From the NCBI GenBank assembly GCA_905233325.1, contig CAJODU010000160.1, positions 1 through 6,491 of the forward strand: a DNA stretch of 6,491 bases, written 5' to 3'. A program made the position numbers and the translations under genes. Under the pieces are notes generated by a model, which worked only from the letters and a program-made list of their open reading frames with translations, did no database searches and was not told where the DNA came from. This document shows, in pieces, positions 1 through 6,079 of the stretch. The stretch comes from an uncultured Selenomonadaceae bacterium (lineage in GTDB: Bacteria; Bacillota; Negativicutes; Selenomonadales; Selenomonadaceae). The stretch's first letter is position 1, and each line of letters starts with the position of its first letter.

Positions 1-519
1 AAACGATCTGCTATTACTTCTATAAAAACTGTAGATCAGGGAGAAGCATCACAACAAGCCATTGATCGCAGACAAAAAAATCGAGACATTGCACAAAAAG
101 TGAATGAACTACTGAAAAACAAAGTTGTAGGAAAATTTGAAATAGCTCAATCTAAATCATCAAATAATGGAATCATATCATCAGCAATAGCAGGGTATAT
201 TATCTACAAAGGAAAAGACAACAAAGAATATCATCTTCGTTATGTACTGAACTATGTAGATAAAGTAGGAATCAGCGTTAATATTTACATAAATGGTCAC
301 AATCAAGATTCACAAAAATTTTATAAATCTATGGGCAATAATCCGCTTAATTATTCCAATTTACCTATAATGAATGAACAACCTGGTTGGTATTTTTACG
401 ATGATGTTTTAACTGTAAGTGATGATGAAGAAGGTGTTGCCAAGATAGCTGAAACAGTTGCAGATGCCTACAATCGTTTGAATGATTATATTGCAAAAAA
501 ATCTAAATCCTCTAATTGA
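1..519 (+). CDS. Unrecognised AT-rich gene, 3' part (start lies left of the window)
   Basis: I do not recognise this protein. The frame is open from base 1 to a TGA at 517-519, so at least 172 residues are present. The GTG at 100 is only an internal codon: the same frame runs unbroken upstream of it and no ribosome site precedes it. The visible part is hydrophilic, with no membrane segment or signal peptide. It starts with a charged, probably helical stretch rich in Gln, Arg and Lys, continues as a mixed region with alternating hydrophobic residues that suggests beta strands (e.g. AGYIIYKGKD, YHLRYVLNYV), has a WYFYDD motif, and ends in an acidic helix and a Lys/Ser tail. It is much poorer in G+C than lptB: 15 of 60 bases in both 121-180 and 301-360, against 29 of 60 in 661-720. 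This suggests acquired DNA. It ends 49 bases before lptB. Being a gene is likely; its function is unknown. Confidence 0.7.
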   Translation, partial: KRSAITSIKTVDQGEASQQAIDRRQKNRDIAQKVNELLKNKVVGKFEIAQSKSSNNGIISSAIAGYIIYKGKDNKEYHLRYVLNYVDKVGISVNIYINGHNQDSQKFYKSMGNNPLNYSNLPIMNEQPGWYFYDDVLTVSDDEEGVAKIAETVADAYNRLNDYIAKKSKSSN

Positions 520-568
520 AATTTGCGATTAAAAGTAAAAAACACCCCAAAGAACTAATGGTTGTGGA

Positions 569-1297
569 GTGATTGAAATCAGAATTGAAGCTAAAAATCT
601 GGTGAAAGCCTTCAAAAAGCGCACTGTTGTCGATCATGTGTCGCTAAGTGTCGAAAAAGGCGAAATTGTCGGCTTGCTGGGTCCGAATGGTGCCGGCAAG
701 ACAACCTCATTTTATATGATTGTCGGTCTTGAGAAACCGGACGAGGGTGATGTTTTGCTCTCCGACATCAATATAACTCATTTTGCCATGTACAAGCGCG
801 CCAAGCTCGGAATCAGCTATCTCACGCAGGAGGCGTCCATATTCCGCAAACTCACCGTCGTTGAGAATATTATGGCAATCCTTGAGACCACCAAGCTCAG
901 CAAAAATGAACGCAAGGCGAAATTAGACAACCTAATTGACGAGTTTAATATCCGTCATGTCATGGATCGCAAAGGTACTGAACTCTCCGGCGGTGAACGA
1001 CGCAGGGTTGAGATTGCACGCTGTCTTGCGTTGGAGCCTCAATTTATATTGCTTGATGAGCCGTTTGCCGGCGTCGATCCGCTTGCCGTTGCGGATATTC
1101 AAAAGATTATACAATACCTTCAGCATCGCGGTATGGGTATTCTCATAACCGATCACAATGTCCGTGAGACTCTGCATATCGTTGATCGTGCCTATATTCT
1201 CAATGAGGGCAAAATTCTCGTTGAGGGCAGTGCTGATGAAATTGCCAACAGTCCGATTGCCAAAAAATTCTATCTTGGTGATAGTTTTACCTTGTGA
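569..1297 (+). CDS. lptB: LptB, ATPase of the lipopolysaccharide export ABC transporter
   Basis: Cytoplasmic ATP-binding subunit that, with LptF and LptG, is known to drive lipopolysaccharide from the inner membrane along the Lpt bridge to the outer membrane. Every ABC motif is visible: Walker A GPNGAGKTT (38-46), Q-loop YLTQEASIFRKLT (84-96), signature LSGGERRRVEIAR (139-151), Walker B FILLDEP (159-165) with catalytic Glu164, D-loop AGVDP (167-171) and switch His196. The QEASIFRKLT stretch, the ERRRVEIAR form of the signature and the ITDHNVRETL end separate LptB from amino-acid transporter ATPases such as LivG. At 242 residues it has the usual length. The start is uncertain. GTG 569 overlaps the only Shine-Dalgarno-like GGAG (566-569), while an in-frame ATC at 578 sits 8 bases after it and gives a more typical N-terminus (RIEAKNLVK). 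The usual upstream partners lptC and lptA are absent; an AT-rich unknown gene lies there instead. Confidence 0.93.
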   Translation: MIEIRIEAKNLVKAFKKRTVVDHVSLSVEKGEIVGLLGPNGAGKTTSFYMIVGLEKPDEGDVLLSDINITHFAMYKRAKLGISYLTQEASIFRKLTVVENIMAILETTKLSKNERKAKLDNLIDEFNIRHVMDRKGTELSGGERRRVEIARCLALEPQFILLDEPFAGVDPLAVADIQKIIQYLQHRGMGILITDHNVRETLHIVDRAYILNEGKILVEGSADEIANSPIAKKFYLGDSFTL

Positions 1298-1300
1298 AAA

Positions 1301-1327
1301 ATTCGATTTATCTTGACAAATCTGAAT
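1301..1327. repeat. Imperfect inverted repeat around the metQ -35 element
   Basis: ATTCGATTT (1301-1309) can pair with AAATCTGAAT (1318-1327) as nine base pairs with one bulged T, leaving an 8-base loop that contains most of the TTGACA hexamer (1313-1318). It lies just after the lptB stop. It could be an operator for metQ or a weak 3' hairpin of the lptB transcript; no U-run follows, so it is not a standard terminator. It may also be chance in AT-rich DNA. Confidence 0.3.
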
Positions 1328-1341
1328 AATACTACTATATT
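1313..1341 (+). promoter_or_regulatory. Sigma-A/sigma-70 type promoter of metQ
   Basis: A perfect -35 TTGACA (1313-1318) is followed after exactly 17 bases by a -10 TATATT (1336-1341). Transcription should begin near 1348, giving a leader of about 30 bases. That is too short for an S-box or other methionine-sensing riboswitch or T-box. The leader carries a strong ribosome site AGGAGG (1362-1367), nine bases before the ATG at 1377. Confidence 0.85.
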
Positions 1342-1376
1342 ATACAAAGTAATTTGGATTTAGGAGGAAAACTCTG

Positions 1377-2198
1377 ATGAAATTGAAAAAAATCTTGTCA
1401 ACTGTGGCAGTGATGATGACAGCGGCTGTTATCTTCACCGGTTGCGGCAACGATAATGGCGGTGCCTCTAAAGATACCAAAAACCTCAAAGTCGGTGCTA
1501 CACCTGTGCCGCATGCCGAACTTTTGGAACAGATTAAACCTGCTCTCAAAGAGGAAGGTATTAATTTGGATATTGTTGAGTTCAGCGATTATGTACAGCC
1601 CAATGTTGCTCTCAACGACAAAGAACTTGATGCTAACTTCTTCCAGCACGAGCCTTATCTTGATGATTTTATCAAGGAACACAAAGAGATGAAGCTCAAA
1701 AATGCTGCCGGAATACACATTGAGCCGATGGGAATCTATTCCAAAAAAGTTACTGATCTCAAAGATCTCAAAGAGGGAGCGTCAATATCAATTCCCAACG
1801 ATCCCACAAATGGCGGTCGCGCTCTCATGTTACTTGAGAAGGCAGGATTGCTCAAACTCAAAGACGGCGTCAAAGAGACCGCAACCGTTCAAGACGTTGC
1901 CGAAAATCCCAAGAATCTGAAATTTGAGGAAGTTGAAGCTGCTCAGGTGCCGCGTACTCTTGAGGACGTTGACGCTGCTGTAATCAACACCAACTACGCA
2001 ATGCAGATTAATCTTGTGCCGACTAAGGACGCCCTCTTCATGGAGGACAGCACCTCACCTTATGTCAACATTATTGCCGTTCGTGAAGGTGATGAAAATC
2101 GTCCCGAAATTCAGGCTCTCTTGAAGGCTCTCAAGTCCGATAAGATCAAGAATTTCATTGAAGAAAAATATAAGGGTGCAATCGTTCCCGCATTCTGA
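1377..2198 (+). CDS. metQ: MetQ/NlpA-family methionine-binding lipoprotein
   Basis: Substrate-binding lipoprotein of a MetNIQ-type ABC importer, expected to be anchored outside the inner membrane and to deliver methionine to the MetI permease and MetN ATPase. The N-terminus has the lipoprotein signal: basic MKLKK, a hydrophobic stretch, and lipobox FTGC with Cys23 as the lipidated residue. A Gly/Asn/Ser linker follows. NlpA-family motifs are clear in the mature part: VGATPVPHAELLE, DYVQPNVALND, DANFFQHEPYLDDF, SIPNDPTNGGRALMLL and VINTNYAMQ. At 273 residues it is full length. The ATG is fixed by AGGAGG nine bases upstream. It is an orphan here: no metN or metI flanks it, it has its own promoter, and it ends at a hairpin. 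Partners must be encoded elsewhere. Methionine is the usual ligand of the family, but related members bind other methionine derivatives. Confidence 0.92.
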   Translation: MKLKKILSTVAVMMTAAVIFTGCGNDNGGASKDTKNLKVGATPVPHAELLEQIKPALKEEGINLDIVEFSDYVQPNVALNDKELDANFFQHEPYLDDFIKEHKEMKLKNAAGIHIEPMGIYSKKVTDLKDLKEGASISIPNDPTNGGRALMLLEKAGLLKLKDGVKETATVQDVAENPKNLKFEEVEAAQVPRTLEDVDAAVINTNYAMQINLVPTKDALFMEDSTSPYVNIIAVREGDENRPEIQALLKALKSDKIKNFIEEKYKGAIVPAF

Positions 2199-2219
2199 TT
2201 AAATAATATTCAGCACTAA

Positions 2220-2259
2220 AAAAGGCATCTCCGCTCCTTTGAGAGTGAAGATGTCTTTT
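2220..2259. terminator. Bidirectional terminator between metQ and rsmE
   Basis: AAAAGGCATCT (2220-2230) pairs with AGATGTCTTTT (2249-2259) with one G-U pair. After one C-A mismatch the stem continues as CGCTC (2232-2236) with GAGTG (2243-2247), closing a six-base loop. On the plus strand the arm ends in TTTT, 22 bases after the metQ stop. On the minus strand it ends in a run of six T after the rsmE stop. It therefore serves the two convergent genes, and looks stronger for rsmE. Confidence 0.85.
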
Positions 2260-2273
2260 ATGTTTGTGATTTT

Positions 2274-2951
2274 TTATGATAAGGCTTTGATTGCCGATAA
2301 TGCAAATATCGCCGCAGTATCGACTTTCAATATATTATTTCCCAGTGTCACGCTTACAGAATCAGCCGCTTTGATAAAATTGATTTCACTTTCGGAGAAA
2401 CCACCTTCACAACCGATAATAATTGTCACTTTGTCTTTAAGTTCCACTTCAGATACTTTCCTTTGATTTTCCGTCTCATTGCAAAATATTATCTGTTCGG
2501 TCGTTTGTTCGATCAGCTCTTTGAGTGATATTATAGGCTTAATAGTAGGTTCAAAAGCTCCGCTCTGCTCCGCCGCCTCTTTGGCAATACGCTGCCATCT
2601 TTCCTGTTTGCTGATTGAAGGCTGTAATACTGTTCGCTCCGTGATGAGCGGCTGAATGGCAAGTACGCCGATTTCCGTTGCCTGTCTGATGATATTGTCG
2701 AATCCCCGTTTGGGTACGGACACGGCAAGAGTTATTGATTCCCTCTGATTGGGTGACAATTCTTTGATTAGTTGTCCTGTGACTTTATCCTTGCTGAAGT
2801 TGACGAGTTCAATGATTGCCCGCTGTCCATCTTCATCAACGACGTTGATTCTCTCTCCGACTCTTGAACGCAGACTATATATCAGATGTTTTGCCTCATC
2901 GCCTGTGATTTCAATTTGTTGTGATATTGACTTTACCTTTATCTGCCGCAT
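2274..2951 (-). CDS. rsmE: RsmE, 16S rRNA (uracil-1498-N3)-methyltransferase
   Basis: SPOUT-class enzyme that uses S-adenosylmethionine to methylate N3 of U1498 in 16S rRNA of the small ribosomal subunit. The 225-residue protein has the family layout: an N-terminal PUA-like RNA-binding part (about 1-65) and a SPOUT domain with QATEIGV (90-96), ITERTV (103-108), ERWQRIAKEAAEQSG (117-131), GCEGGFSESE (180-189) and LGNNILKVDTAA (203-214), which form the knotted cofactor site. The family usually has GPEGG and an Arg in LGxRIL; here they are Cys181 and Asn206. The start ATG at 2951 follows AGGTGA (2956-2961) by four bases. The frame stays open upstream to 3065, but that extension runs through the tRNA terminator and the tRNA-Ser remnant, so it is not coding. 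No promoter is evident in the 21 bases between the terminator and the start; read-through from the tRNA operon is one possible source of expression. Confidence 0.93.
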   Translation of the reverse strand: MRQIKVKSISQQIEITGDEAKHLIYSLRSRVGERINVVDEDGQRAIIELVNFSKDKVTGQLIKELSPNQRESITLAVSVPKRGFDNIIRQATEIGVLAIQPLITERTVLQPSISKQERWQRIAKEAAEQSGAFEPTIKPIISLKELIEQTTEQIIFCNETENQRKVSEVELKDKVTIIIGCEGGFSESEINFIKAADSVSVTLGNNILKVDTAAIFALSAIKALS

Positions 2952-2972
2952 GGTTTCACCTAACTTTCTACC

Positions 2973-2997
2973 AAAAAACGCCGCACACTGCGACGTT
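2973..2997 (-). terminator. Rho-independent terminator of the tRNA operon
   Basis: Read on the minus strand, AACGTCGCA (2997-2989) pairs over nine base pairs, one of them U-G, with TGCGGCGTT (2985-2977), closing a three-base loop. The stem runs into six consecutive T (2978-2973). It lies 15 bases after the tRNA-Ser remnant and 21 bases before the rsmE start, so it ends the stable-RNA transcript before the coding gene. Confidence 0.88.
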
Positions 2998-3011
2998 GTT
3001 AATTTCATAAA

Positions 3012-3079
<68 letters not shown>

Positions 3080-3090
3080 ATATGATTTTA

Positions 3091-3168
3091 TGGTGATCTT
3101 GGAGGGACTCGAACCCCCGACCCTTTGATTCGTAGTCAAATACTCTAATCCAGCTGAGCTACAAGACC
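3091..3168 (-). tRNA. tRNA-Arg (anticodon ACG)
   Basis: Complete cloverleaf on the minus strand: acceptor GGTCTTG with CAAGATC, D-stem GCTC/GAGT, anticodon stem TTTGA/TCAAA around loop CTACGAA, T-stem with TTCGAGT loop, discriminator A and encoded CCA (3093-3091). The anticodon ACG is at 3133-3131. In bacteria A34 of this tRNA is normally deaminated to inosine by TadA, so that it reads CGU, CGC and CGA. It is the fourth member of the tRNA operon. Confidence 0.96.
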
Positions 3169-3174
3169 ATATAA

Positions 3175-3250
<76 letters not shown>

Positions 3251-3263
3251 ATTTCAATATAAA

Positions 3264-3340
3264 TGGTGGACCCACTAGGACTTGAACCTAGGACCGACCG
3301 GTTATGAGCCGGTTGCTCTAACCAACTGAGCTATAGGTCC
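3264..3340 (-). tRNA. tRNA with anticodon CAU: probably tRNA-Ile2 (lysidine type), otherwise elongator tRNA-Met
   Basis: Complete 77-base cloverleaf including CCA: acceptor GGACCTA with TGGGTCC, anticodon stem ACCGG/CCGGT around loop CTCATAA, T-arm CTAGG-TTCAAGT-CCTAG. The CAU anticodon is at 3306-3304. It is not an initiator: base pair 1-72 is G-C and the anticodon stem lacks the three G-C pairs of initiators. C4-G69 and C5-G68 are the pairs that the lysidine synthetase TilS is known to prefer in E. coli Ile2, and the body resembles, from memory, the Bacillus CAU isoleucine tRNA. I therefore favour Ile2, which after C34 becomes lysidine reads AUA. Sequence alone does not settle it. Confidence 0.93.
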
Positions 3341-3358
3341 ACATCCTAATTCAAAAGG

Positions 3359-3434
<76 letters not shown>

Positions 3435-3480
3435 ATTCAGTATCACTTCACAAAGTGTGTCGCGTCAACTGACAAGAGAT

Positions 3481-3509
3481 ACTATACCACTAATATTTGC
3501 TTTTGTCAA
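3481..3509 (-). promoter_or_regulatory. Promoter of the tRNA operon
   Basis: On the minus strand a perfect -35 TTGACA (3509-3504) is followed after exactly 17 bases by -10 TATAGT (3486-3481), with TGG directly upstream of it forming an extended -10. Transcription should start near 3474. The -35 begins only four bases after the folC stop (3516-3514). Just downstream lies the near-palindrome GTCAGTTGAC (3473-3464) at the expected start site, and AGTATC (3483-3478) recurs inverted at 3444-3439. Neither has a known regulator that I can name. Confidence 0.87.
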
Positions 3510-3513
3510 GAGC

Positions 3514-4737
3514 TTATTTCATTTTTTTCAATAATTTTCTAATGTTTCCTATTAAATACAATGATCCCGCAGAGATTAAAACTTCTTCATTACGATCAAG
3601 GAAAAATTTCAAGGCCTCATCATTATCTTTGATTGCGATCGATTTAATACCCTTAGTCTGCAACCTTTGGCAAACGCTCTCCGGCTCCGCCGCTCTCTCG
3701 GAATCAGGACGGGTCACTATAACAAAATCCGTCGTCCGAAATAAATTTTCTATAATGGTGTCAATATCCTTATCTCTCAACACACCAAAAAGAAATACCC
3801 TGCGCCCTGTCGGGAAGTTTTTATCAAGGCTCTTTCTTAAAGCCTCAGCACCGGCACCGTTGTGAGCACCGTCAATAATTATCGTCTTGCCATTGATATT
3901 TAAAATCTCAAAACGTCCTGCCCAATGAGTATTTTTGATTGCCACATTAATCACCGAATCAGTCACTCGGCTATCATTAAGCACCTGCACGGACTTGATT
4001 GCAATCGCTGCATTTAACTTCTGATATTCACCCTTCAGAGAAAGCTCTAAAGATTCATCAACGAAAAAATCTTCACCGAGTACAAATATTTTGGAATGAT
4101 TTTTTTGAGCAGTGTCACGAATGATTTTTAACGGTTCACCATCAGCACCCGTCACAACAGGCACATTCTGCTTGATGATGCCCGCCTTATACCTTGCAAT
4201 TCCCAGGAGATCACCGCCACACTTTTCCGCATGATCGTTGGCGACGTTGGTGATAATCGATACTTCTGGCGTAATGACGTTGGTAGAATCAAGCAGACCG
4301 CCAAGACCGACTTCAATGACGGCATACTCAACTTTCTGATCGGCAAAATATTTAAAAGCCATCGCCGTCAAAGTCTCAAAAAGTGTCGGACTTTCATTGC
4401 CCTCTTCGATCATCTGAGCTATGCAGGACTTCACTTCATCAACCAGAGCAGCAAAGTCACCTTCACTGATGTCTTCGTTATTGATTCTGATTCTCTCACG
4501 ATAAGTCACCAAGTGGGGTGAAGTGAACAGACCAACTCTGATATTGGCTGTTTTTAAAATTTGCGAGAGCATTGCACAGACGGAACCCTTGCCGTTAGTG
4601 CCGGTGACGTGAATTGTCTTGTATTTATTTTGAGGATCATCAAGAAGTTGCAGAAGTTTAGTAATCCTCTGCAACCCCGGTCTGATTCCGAATCCTGCAA
4701 GACTTTCCAGAAAATTTACAGCGTCTTCAAATGTCAT
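3514..4737 (-). CDS. folC: FolC, folylpolyglutamate synthase / dihydrofolate synthase
   Basis: Cytoplasmic Mur-ligase-family enzyme that uses ATP to add glutamate to dihydropteroate and/or to extend the polyglutamate tail of tetrahydrofolate. Visible motifs: P-loop TGTNGKGS (45-52), the folate-side loop TSPHL (72-76), metal ligand Glu142 in EVGLGG (142-147), DSTNVITP (150-157), His169 in NDHAE, and Lys184 in YKAGIIK, the lysine that is carbamylated in the family. The C-terminal ATP-grasping domain starts near 275 (WAGRFEI) and has DGAHN (289-293) and GVLRDKD (318-324). At 407 residues it is slightly shorter than many FolC proteins but complete. The ATG at 4737 is preceded by a modest GAGAG (4749-4745) seven bases away. 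It follows the nitroreductase gene by 32 bases. Whether it has both activities cannot be told from sequence alone. Confidence 0.93.
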   Translation of the reverse strand: MTFEDAVNFLESLAGFGIRPGLQRITKLLQLLDDPQNKYKTIHVTGTNGKGSVCAMLSQILKTANIRVGLFTSPHLVTYRERIRINNEDISEGDFAALVDEVKSCIAQMIEEGNESPTLFETLTAMAFKYFADQKVEYAVIEVGLGGLLDSTNVITPEVSIITNVANDHAEKCGGDLLGIARYKAGIIKQNVPVVTGADGEPLKIIRDTAQKNHSKIFVLGEDFFVDESLELSLKGEYQKLNAAIAIKSVQVLNDSRVTDSVINVAIKNTHWAGRFEILNINGKTIIIDGAHNGAGAEALRKSLDKNFPTGRRVFLFGVLRDKDIDTIIENLFRTTDFVIVTRPDSERAAEPESVCQRLQTKGIKSIAIKDNDEALKFFLDRNEEVLISAGSLYLIGNIRKLLKKMK

Positions 4738-4769
4738 TAAATTACTCTCAACTTTCAGGATTTTTTTGT

Positions 4770-5282
4770 CTAAAGTATTTTTACCAGTTCATCTTGAGAT
4801 TTTCTTTCGGTGTGGCGTGGTGAAGGCTGGGCATCAGCAGCAGCATAGCCGAGAGGGAACACCGCCACAATGTCATAATTTTTCATCTCAGGGAAAAGCT
4901 CTTTGAGTTTAGCCTCCTCAACCATACCAACCCAAGTGGTGGCAAGACCGGCATTTTGAATTGCAAGCAACAAATGCGTCGCAACTATGGTAGCGTCAAT
5001 CTCAGCAAAATTTTTACCGTCAACGGGACGAGTAAAGGCATCATCAGGGCTGCCACCTACAACCAGGACAGTGCCGGCACCAAAAGTGAAATGCGTTGCC
5101 TGCTTGACCTTTTCCATTGCATTATCTGATTTAAGCACCCAAATTTTAAACGGCTGCAAATTTTTTGCAGTAGGAGCAGCTATTGCCGCCTCAAGAATTT
5201 GATTGATTTTTTTCTGCTCAACCGGCTTATCTGACATTTTGCGGCAGGAATAGCGAGACTTTACCAATTCTGAAAAAATCAC
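4770..5282 (-). CDS. Small nitroreductase-family FMN oxidoreductase
   Basis: Predicted FMN-dependent NAD(P)H oxidoreductase of the nitroreductase superfamily; the natural substrate is unknown. At 170 residues it belongs among the short members. Family features: SRYSCRK (9-15), the N-terminal FMN phosphate loop; AAPTAKNLQPF (35-45), matching the family pattern of a proline, small residues, then N-x-Q-P; EIDATIVATHLLLAIQNAGLATTWVG (94-119), the dimer and flavin helix, written here only as positions with key residues Asp96 and Trp117; and FPLGYAAADAQPSPR (142-156), the end that reaches the flavin. I set the start at GTG 5282, because GAGGTG (5294-5289) lies six bases before it and immediately after the bioD stop; a TTG at 5303 would overlap bioD and has no ribosome site. 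Its place between bioD and folC suggests co-transcription but does not prove a role in either pathway. Confidence 0.88.
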   Translation of the reverse strand: MIFSELVKSRYSCRKMSDKPVEQKKINQILEAAIAAPTAKNLQPFKIWVLKSDNAMEKVKQATHFTFGAGTVLVVGGSPDDAFTRPVDGKNFAEIDATIVATHLLLAIQNAGLATTWVGMVEEAKLKELFPEMKNYDIVAVFPLGYAAADAQPSPRHTERKSQDELVKIL

Positions 5283-5288
5283 AAAAAA

Positions 5289-5294
5289 CACCTC
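5289..5294 (-). promoter_or_regulatory. Ribosome binding site deciding the nitroreductase start
   Basis: GAGGTG on the minus strand begins one base after the bioD TAA (5298-5296) and ends six bases before GTG 5282. It rules out the longer reading from TTG 5303, in which this site would lie inside the coding sequence. Confidence 0.8.
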
Positions 5295-5295
5295 A

Positions 5296-5979
5296 TTATT
5301 CAAAAAGATTTATCAATGTATCAATATTAATATCAAGTCTATCATCATCAAATTGCACTTTAGCAACTACGGGAAGATTCGTCATCTCTTCAATCATCGC
5401 CAGATTATCCTTTTCCATTATCTGATCACTGTAATGATTGAGAATTATTGCATTAATCTTAAAATTATTCCTATGTAGATAGTCAACGGTCAAAACTGTA
5501 GAATTTATAGTACCCAGACCGGCACCGGCAACCAAGAGGATAGGCAAATTGAAAGCACTTACAATGTCCAAAAGCATAAAATGTATTTTATTGTCCCAGC
5601 GAAGAGGGCATATCACACCGCCACTGCCTTCAACAACAAGATAATCATATTTAGACTTGGCACGATTAAAATCACGCTTAACTGTTGAAAAATCCATGGG
5701 ACGATTATTTAACCTGGCGGCAAGATGCGGCGAGACAGGCTGCGAATAAACGTAAGATACCAAATTCTCGGCACTCTCACCAATTTTTGCAAAATCATTG
5801 ACATAAATAGGGTCGCCGCCAATCAACTTGCCCTTGTCGTCAAGCTCAACACCTGACACTGCCGCCTTGTAGTAACCGGCATTAAGACCGGCGTCACGAA
5901 GGCATTTTACCACAAGCGCAGAAATAAAAGTTTTGCCGACATCAGTGGCAGTGCCGGCAATAAATAAACATTTTGACAT
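5296..5979 (-). CDS. bioD: BioD, ATP-dependent dethiobiotin synthetase
   Basis: Cytoplasmic enzyme of biotin synthesis that closes the ureido ring: 7,8-diaminopelargonate, CO2 and ATP give dethiobiotin, the substrate of BioB. The 227-residue protein has P-loop GTATDVGKTF (9-18) with Lys16 and Thr17, the substrate-side YYKAAVSG, SYVYSQPVSPHLAAR, the second Mg/phosphate motif VVEGSGGVICPL, and AGAGLGTINSTVLTV. The longer loops and the EGSGG form match the clostridial type of BioD better than the E. coli one. I place the start at ATG 5979, because GAGAGG (5994-5989) lies nine bases upstream; two in-frame TTG codons at 5985 and 5982 are too close to that site. No other biotin genes lie in the window; bioA, bioB or bioF could be elsewhere. 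It follows the RepL-like gene and leads into the nitroreductase. Confidence 0.94.
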   Translation of the reverse strand: MSKCLFIAGTATDVGKTFISALVVKCLRDAGLNAGYYKAAVSGVELDDKGKLIGGDPIYVNDFAKIGESAENLVSYVYSQPVSPHLAARLNNRPMDFSTVKRDFNRAKSKYDYLVVEGSGGVICPLRWDNKIHFMLLDIVSAFNLPILLVAGAGLGTINSTVLTVDYLHRNNFKINAIILNHYSDQIMEKDNLAMIEEMTNLPVVAKVQFDDDRLDINIDTLINLFE

Positions 5980-5997
5980 CAACAAAAACCTCTCATT

Positions 5998-6079
5998 TTA
6001 TTCAAAATCACCATATTCATCAATTTCCATAGATTCTATCTTTTTCTGTTCGATGACATCACCACGAAGAAACATCTCG
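5998..6079 (-). other. Likely displaced C-terminal coding tail of the RepL-like gene (other frame)
   Basis: In the frame shifted one base from the RepL-like reading there is a coding-like stretch reading GEMFLRGDVIEQKK and continuing through an acidic end, IDEYGDFE, to TAA at 6000-5998. That stop lies just four bases before the bioD ribosome site, as expected in an operon. If one G of the GGG at 6082-6080 were absent, the main frame would run straight into this tail after NPNFMHKG. As the sequence stands, the main frame reads six further residues (RDVSSW) and stops at 6059. Confidence 0.6.

Noticed and set aside
1342..1376. S-box, SAM or T-box riboswitch ahead of metQ
   Set aside because: The leader is only about 30 bases with no room for the conserved folds.
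3499..3513. Possible folC terminator hairpin just after its stop
   Set aside because: The arms GCTCTT and AAAAGC pair with a C-A mismatch around a three-base loop and no U-run follows; the bases are better explained as the tRNA promoter -35 region.
4280..4320. FolC residues that differ from the common GLGGRLD and EKAGI forms (GLGGLLD and YKAGI)
   Set aside because: These positions vary in well-studied FolC proteins, and the catalytic Glu142, His169 and Lys184 are all present.
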